From: an uncultured Neglectibacter sp.
Lineage (GTDB): Bacteria; Bacillota; Clostridia; Oscillospirales; Acutalibacteraceae
Assembly (NCBI GenBank): GCA_904374805.1
Contig: CAJFEW010000003.1
Location: 1 to 56,281, forward strand
Direction of reading: 5' to 3'
DNA: 56,281 nucleotides
The notes beneath the pieces are model-generated. The model was not told where the DNA came from. It worked only from the letters and a program-made list of their open reading frames with translations, and did not search any database. Shown here piece by piece: positions 52,882 to 56,281 of the stretch; positions within the stretch are counted from its first letter, which is position 1; each line of letters opens with the position of its first letter. The translations under genes and the position numbers were made by a program.

Positions 52882-53244
52882 ATGGTCTACCCTTGGATTT
52901 TTGAGGAACTTGCCCAAAAACCTGGAGCAGCTCGAGACTTCAAAGAGGAATGGCAATGGACAAGGTTTCAGGTGGGAGACAAACTTTTTGCCGCGGTCTG
53001 CAAAGACAAGGCTGGCAACGAAGCCCTGCTCACCCTGAAATTGCCGCCTGAGCAGAACCGCTTTCTGCGGGAACAGTACGCAGATATTACCCCCGGCTAT
53101 TACTGCAACAAAGAGCATTGGAGTTCCATCCGGCTGGAGGGCTGTGTCCCCGACGACCTGGTGCGGGAACTGATGGAAACCTCCTATCGTTTGGTGCTGA
53201 AAGGTCTTTCCAAGAAAAAACAAAAAGAGATTTTAGAAGGGTGA
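52882..53244 (+). CDS. MmcQ/YjbR-family protein
   Basis: A 120-residue protein of the MmcQ/YjbR family (double-wing, CyaY-like fold). Typical text is WQWTRFQVGDKLFAAV and TPGYYCNKEHWSSIRLEG, ending in the ELMETSYRLVLKGL helix. Relatives are called DNA-binding, but the role is not settled. The ATG follows GAGGAGGTG. It is divergent from the transketolase operon. Confidence 0.85.
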   Translation: MVYPWIFEELAQKPGAARDFKEEWQWTRFQVGDKLFAAVCKDKAGNEALLTLKLPPEQNRFLREQYADITPGYYCNKEHWSSIRLEGCVPDDLVRELMETSYRLVLKGLSKKKQKEILEG

Positions 53245-53254
53245 CGTTTTTCCG

Positions 53255-53260
53255 TATAAT
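53255..53260 (+). promoter_or_regulatory. Possible -10 box before the DUF3892 gene
   Basis: TATAAT just after the MmcQ stop, with a weak TTAGAA 16 nt upstream inside that gene. Confidence 0.35.
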
Positions 53261-53336
53261 GGGCCCCTTGTGGAACAAGAATAGCTGTGAATCCCATTTG
53301 CATCTACGCGTTCCGCGCAAGGAAAGGAAGGATCCC

Positions 53337-53642
53337 ATGAAACAGAAAAACGGCAGAATCGGGAACCTGCCCGCCAACATCAACATCATGAACCCTGTGC
53401 CAAACAAAGACGCCAAAACCATCACCAGCCTTATTCGCAAAAATGGCAAGGTGACAGGCTATGAACTCTCGGACGGCCGGGTTCTCTCCAAACGGGAGGG
53501 CGTAACACTGGCTAAGCAGGGCGGCATTCGGGGCGTGGCCATCGCCAGCCGCAACGGCAGCGAGTACTTGCGTTCCCTTCCCGATGGCAGCGAAAGCAAT
53601 AACCTGGGCGATCTGCCCACCTCCCCCGAGTCTCTCGGGTGA
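53337..53642 (+). CDS. DUF3892-family small protein
   Basis: A 101-residue protein. The middle (AKTITSLIRKNGKVTGYELSDG followed by VLSKREGVTLAKQGGI) matches the DUF3892 pattern, and the C-terminal part is a hydrophilic tail. The ATG at 53337 follows AAGGAAGGA; the longer in-frame reading overlaps the MmcQ gene. Function unknown to me. Confidence 0.75.
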   Translation: MKQKNGRIGNLPANINIMNPVPNKDAKTITSLIRKNGKVTGYELSDGRVLSKREGVTLAKQGGIRGVAIASRNGSEYLRSLPDGSESNNLGDLPTSPESLG

Positions 53643-53654
53643 ACTGGATCATGC

Positions 53655-53694
53655 AAAAAGTCCCTGGCCGGTTTCCCGGTCAGGGACTTTTTTA
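53655..53694. terminator. Bidirectional terminator between the DUF3892 gene and PFOR
   Basis: AAAAAGTCCCTG...CAGGGACTTTTTT with an inner CCGG pairing. It serves both convergent genes. Confidence 0.93.
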
Positions 53695-53727
53695 TTACAC
53701 AGAGAATCGCAGTTGTAAGAAGGACGA

Positions 53728-56281
53728 TTACTCGGCCATCTTCTTCAGGCGCTCGTACTTCTCTTCCGCATACTTCTCGGCGTTGGCGAACAGCTTCTCG
53801 GCACGGTCCGGGAAGGAACGGGTCAAGCTGTTGTAACGCACTTCGCCCATGATGAAGTCGCGATAGGAAGCGGTGGGAGCCTTGCTGTCCAGCTGGAAGG
53901 GATTCAGACCCTCGTCTGCACGGCGGGGATCGAACCGGAAGTTATGCCAGTAGCCAGCAGCCACAGCCTTCTTCTCCTCCACCTGAGAAACGCCCATGCC
54001 GCCCTTGATGCCGTGGTTGATGCAGGGAGCGTAAGCCAGGATGATAGAGGGACCATGGTAGCTCTCAGCCTCGGAGAAGGCCTTGATGCACTGGTTCATG
54101 TCGGCGCCCATGGCCACCTGAGCCACGTAGACGTAGCCGTAGGTCATGGCGATGCCAGCCAGGTCCTTCTTCTTGGTAGCCTTACCGGTGGCAGCGAACT
54201 GGGCCACAGAGCCGCAAGGGGTGGACTTGGAAGCCTGGCCGCCGGTGTTGGAGTACACCTCGGTGTCGAAGACCAAGACGTTGATGTCCTCGCCGGAAGC
54301 GAGAGCATGATCCAGGCCGCCGAAGCCGATGTCGTAAGCCCAGCCGTCGCCGCCCAGGATCCACATGGACTTCTTGGCCAGGTAATCCTTATCCTTCAGG
54401 ATCTCCAGAGCCAGCTTGCAAGCCTCGCAGTCGCAATACTTGGCGCCGGAAGCCTTCAGCTCAGCAGCGTGAGCCTGCATGTCGCCCACCTTGTCACCGA
54501 AGATTTCCTTGGCCTTGTCAGAGTTGACAAAGGCGGTGAGCTCGTCGATGGTGGCCACACCCTGCTCCAGAGCAGCAATGTAGTCCTTCGCGGGCTGGTC
54601 GTTGGCAGCGCGATCATTCATGGTATCCAGCCACTTCTGAGCAGCTTCCTTCAGGCCAGCGTTGGCGTTGGAAGCGATCAGCTTCTCAGTCAGCTCAGCC
54701 AGACGGCCGCGAACAGCGTTCTGAGCCAGAGCCATGCCCAGTCCGAACTCGGCGTTGTCCTCGAACAGGGAGTTCTCCCAAGCGGGGCCGTGGCCGTTCT
54801 TGTTCACAGTGTAAGGCGTGGCAGGAGCAGAACCGCCCCAGATAGAGGAGCAGCCGGTAGCGTTGGCGATGAACATCTTGTCGCCGAACAGCTGGGTAGC
54901 CAGCTTGGCGTAAGGAGTCTCGCCGCAGCCACCGCAAGCGCCGGAGAACTCCAGCAAGGGTTGCTTGAACTGGCTGCCCTTAACGGTGGTCTCCTTGAAC
55001 TTAGCAGCCACTTCTTCCTTGGCAGGCAGGTTGATGCCGTACTCAAACACGGCCTCCTGCTCACGCTGGGAGTCGATGGGAGCCATCTGCAGAGCCTTGT
55101 TCTTGGCAGGGCAGGTGGTCACGCAAGAGCCGCAGCCGGTGCAGTCCAGCGGAGAGATAACCATGGCAAAGTTCATGCCGGGCACGCCGGTCATGGGTTT
55201 CGCCTTGGTGCCGGCAGGAGCAGCAGCCAGCTCTTCATCGGTCATAGCGATGGGACGGATGACCGCATGGGGACACACGTAGGAGCACTGGTTACACTGG
55301 ATGCAGTTGTCCACGATCCACTCGGGAACATCCACAGCCACGCCGCGCTTCTCGTAAGCAGCGGTGCCCTGGGGAGAGGTGCCGTCTGCATAGTTTTCAA
55401 AGGTGGAAACAGGCAGATCCTTGCCGTGGAAGGAGTTCACAGGGAACACCACGTTGTTCACGTAATCCACCAGCTCGGGACGGTTGCCGGTAGCGACCTT
55501 CTTCTGAGAGTCGTCCACAGCGTCCTTCCAGGAAGCGGGCACGTCCACCTTCACATAGCCGTTGGCACCACGATCGATAGCGTCGTGGTTCATCTTGACG
55601 ATGGCGTCGCCCTTACGGCTATAGGACTTGGTAGCAGCGTCCTTCATGTATTTGATAGCATCCTCTTCGGGGATGATCTTGGCAATGGAGAAGAAAGCGG
55701 ACTGCAGCACGGTGTTGGTACGGGTGCCCAGGCCCAGCTCCTTGCCAATCTTAAAGGCATCGATGGTGTAGAAGTTGATGTCGTTGTCGGCGATGAATTT
55801 CTTCACCTTGCCAGGCAGACGCTCGTCCAGCTCCTTGGCATCCCAAGAGCAGTTGAGCAGGAAGCTGCCGCCCTTCTTCAGATCCTGCACCATGTCATAG
55901 GTCTCCAGATAAGCAGGATTGGAGCAGGCCACAAAGTCAGCCTTGGAGATGTAGTAGGTGGACTTGATGGGGGTGTGACCAAACCGCAGGTGGGAAATGG
56001 TCAGGCCGCCGGACTTCTTGGAGTCGTAATCGAAGTAGCCCTGGGCGTACATGTCAGTGTGGTCGCCGATGATCTTGATGGAGTTCTTGTTGGCGCCCAC
56101 GGTGCCGTCGGAGCCCAGGCCCCAGAACTTGCAGGAGGTGGTGCCAGCAGGAGCGGTATCCGGATCCTCGGTGGCGTCCAGAGACAGATGGGTCACGTCG
56201 TCCACAATGCCGATGGTGAAGCGCTTCTTGGGCTCGTCCTTCTCCATGTTGCGGTACACGGCGATGATGTCGCTGGGCTTG
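53728..56281 (-). CDS. nifJ: Pyruvate:ferredoxin (flavodoxin) oxidoreductase, 5' part outside window
   Basis: The visible C-terminal 850 or so residues of a single-chain PFOR of about 1,170 residues. The start and about 325 residues lie beyond the right edge; the frame is open up to the edge. It converts pyruvate and CoA to acetyl-CoA, CO2 and reduced ferredoxin. Two ferredoxin-type clusters (CIQCNQCSYVCP and CTGCGSCVTTCP), the proximal-cluster CGGCGETPY and the thiamine-diphosphate site GDGWAYDIGFGG...NTGGQASKST are present. It is the central energy enzyme of anaerobic fermentation. Confidence 0.96.
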   Translation of the reverse strand, partial: KPSDIIAVYRNMEKDEPKKRFTIGIVDDVTHLSLDATEDPDTAPAGTTSCKFWGLGSDGTVGANKNSIKIIGDHTDMYAQGYFDYDSKKSGGLTISHLRFGHTPIKSTYYISKADFVACSNPAYLETYDMVQDLKKGGSFLLNCSWDAKELDERLPGKVKKFIADNDINFYTIDAFKIGKELGLGTRTNTVLQSAFFSIAKIIPEEDAIKYMKDAATKSYSRKGDAIVKMNHDAIDRGANGYVKVDVPASWKDAVDDSQKKVATGNRPELVDYVNNVVFPVNSFHGKDLPVSTFENYADGTSPQGTAAYEKRGVAVDVPEWIVDNCIQCNQCSYVCPHAVIRPIAMTDEELAAAPAGTKAKPMTGVPGMNFAMVISPLDCTGCGSCVTTCPAKNKALQMAPIDSQREQEAVFEYGINLPAKEEVAAKFKETTVKGSQFKQPLLEFSGACGGCGETPYAKLATQLFGDKMFIANATGCSSIWGGSAPATPYTVNKNGHGPAWENSLFEDNAEFGLGMALAQNAVRGRLAELTEKLIASNANAGLKEAAQKWLDTMNDRAANDQPAKDYIAALEQGVATIDELTAFVNSDKAKEIFGDKVGDMQAHAAELKASGAKYCDCEACKLALEILKDKDYLAKKSMWILGGDGWAYDIGFGGLDHALASGEDINVLVFDTEVYSNTGGQASKSTPCGSVAQFAATGKATKKKDLAGIAMTYGYVYVAQVAMGADMNQCIKAFSEAESYHGPSIILAYAPCINHGIKGGMGVSQVEEKKAVAAGYWHNFRFDPRRADEGLNPFQLDSKAPTASYRDFIMGEVRYNSLTRSFPDRAEKLFANAEKYAEEKYERLKKMAE

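Overview
The window looks like a chromosomal segment from a GC-rich, spore-forming, strictly anaerobic Clostridia bacterium, most likely a gut member of the Oscillospiraceae/Ruminococcaceae. Four observations point there: a complete spoIIIAA-AH sporulation operon, pyruvate:ferredoxin oxidoreductase, a HrcA/CIRCE-controlled groESL operon, and several ABC-fed glycan genes. No phage, insertion sequence, integrase or CRISPR array was seen. Most genes sit on the minus strand. All calls rest on reading the sequence and on recalled family features; no database search was run.

Layout. 0.1-0.3 kb: a promoter-plus-terminator unit just after spoIIIAH that resembles 6S RNA. 0.3-5.2 kb: spoIIIAH to spoIIIAA on the minus strand, building the mother-cell side of the forespore channel. 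5.3-7.9 kb: NUDIX hydrolase, aldose 1-epimerase and ROK glucokinase. 8.0 kb: tRNA-Leu(TAA). 8.3-13.8 kb: a DUF5054/GH38-like protein, an ADP-ribosylglycohydrolase fused to a beta-sandwich domain, and type III pantothenate kinase. CoaBC is divergent from the kinase. 15.3-18.9 kb: a heterodimeric ABC exporter with one degenerate ATP site. 19.2-23.8 kb: a carbohydrate ABC importer (ATPase, two permeases, binding protein), then an OB-fold-like lipoprotein. 25.2-29.5 kb: pyroglutamyl peptidase, an aconitase-family hydratase and an M20 peptidase.

29.8-41.8 kb is the accessory carbohydrate region. It holds an orphan family-5 solute-binding protein, a beta-glucuronidase, a BlaI/M56 regulatory pair, a right-handed beta-helix protein and an L-rhamnose locus. 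The rhamnose locus has an aldolase, a kinase and an AraC regulator, but an L-fucose/L-arabinose-isomerase-like protein stands in place of canonical RhaA. Together they suggest use of glycans carrying glucuronic acid and deoxyhexose, such as Rha-GlcA-capped plant arabinogalactan or plant glycosides.

42.8-56.3 kb is mostly housekeeping: GT51 transglycosylase, YaaA, DUF3783 protein, DtxR-type regulator, TrkH/KtrB, QueT behind a probable preQ1-I riboswitch, tRNA-Leu(TAG), groEL/groES, GNAT, split transketolase, MmcQ/YjbR, a DUF3892 protein and a 5'-truncated PFOR.

The best leads for new biology are the DUF5054/ADP-ribosylglycohydrolase pair, the rhamnose route without RhaA next to a glucuronidase, the BlaI/M56 pair without a beta-lactam sensor, and the hydratase/pyroglutamyl-peptidase coupling.
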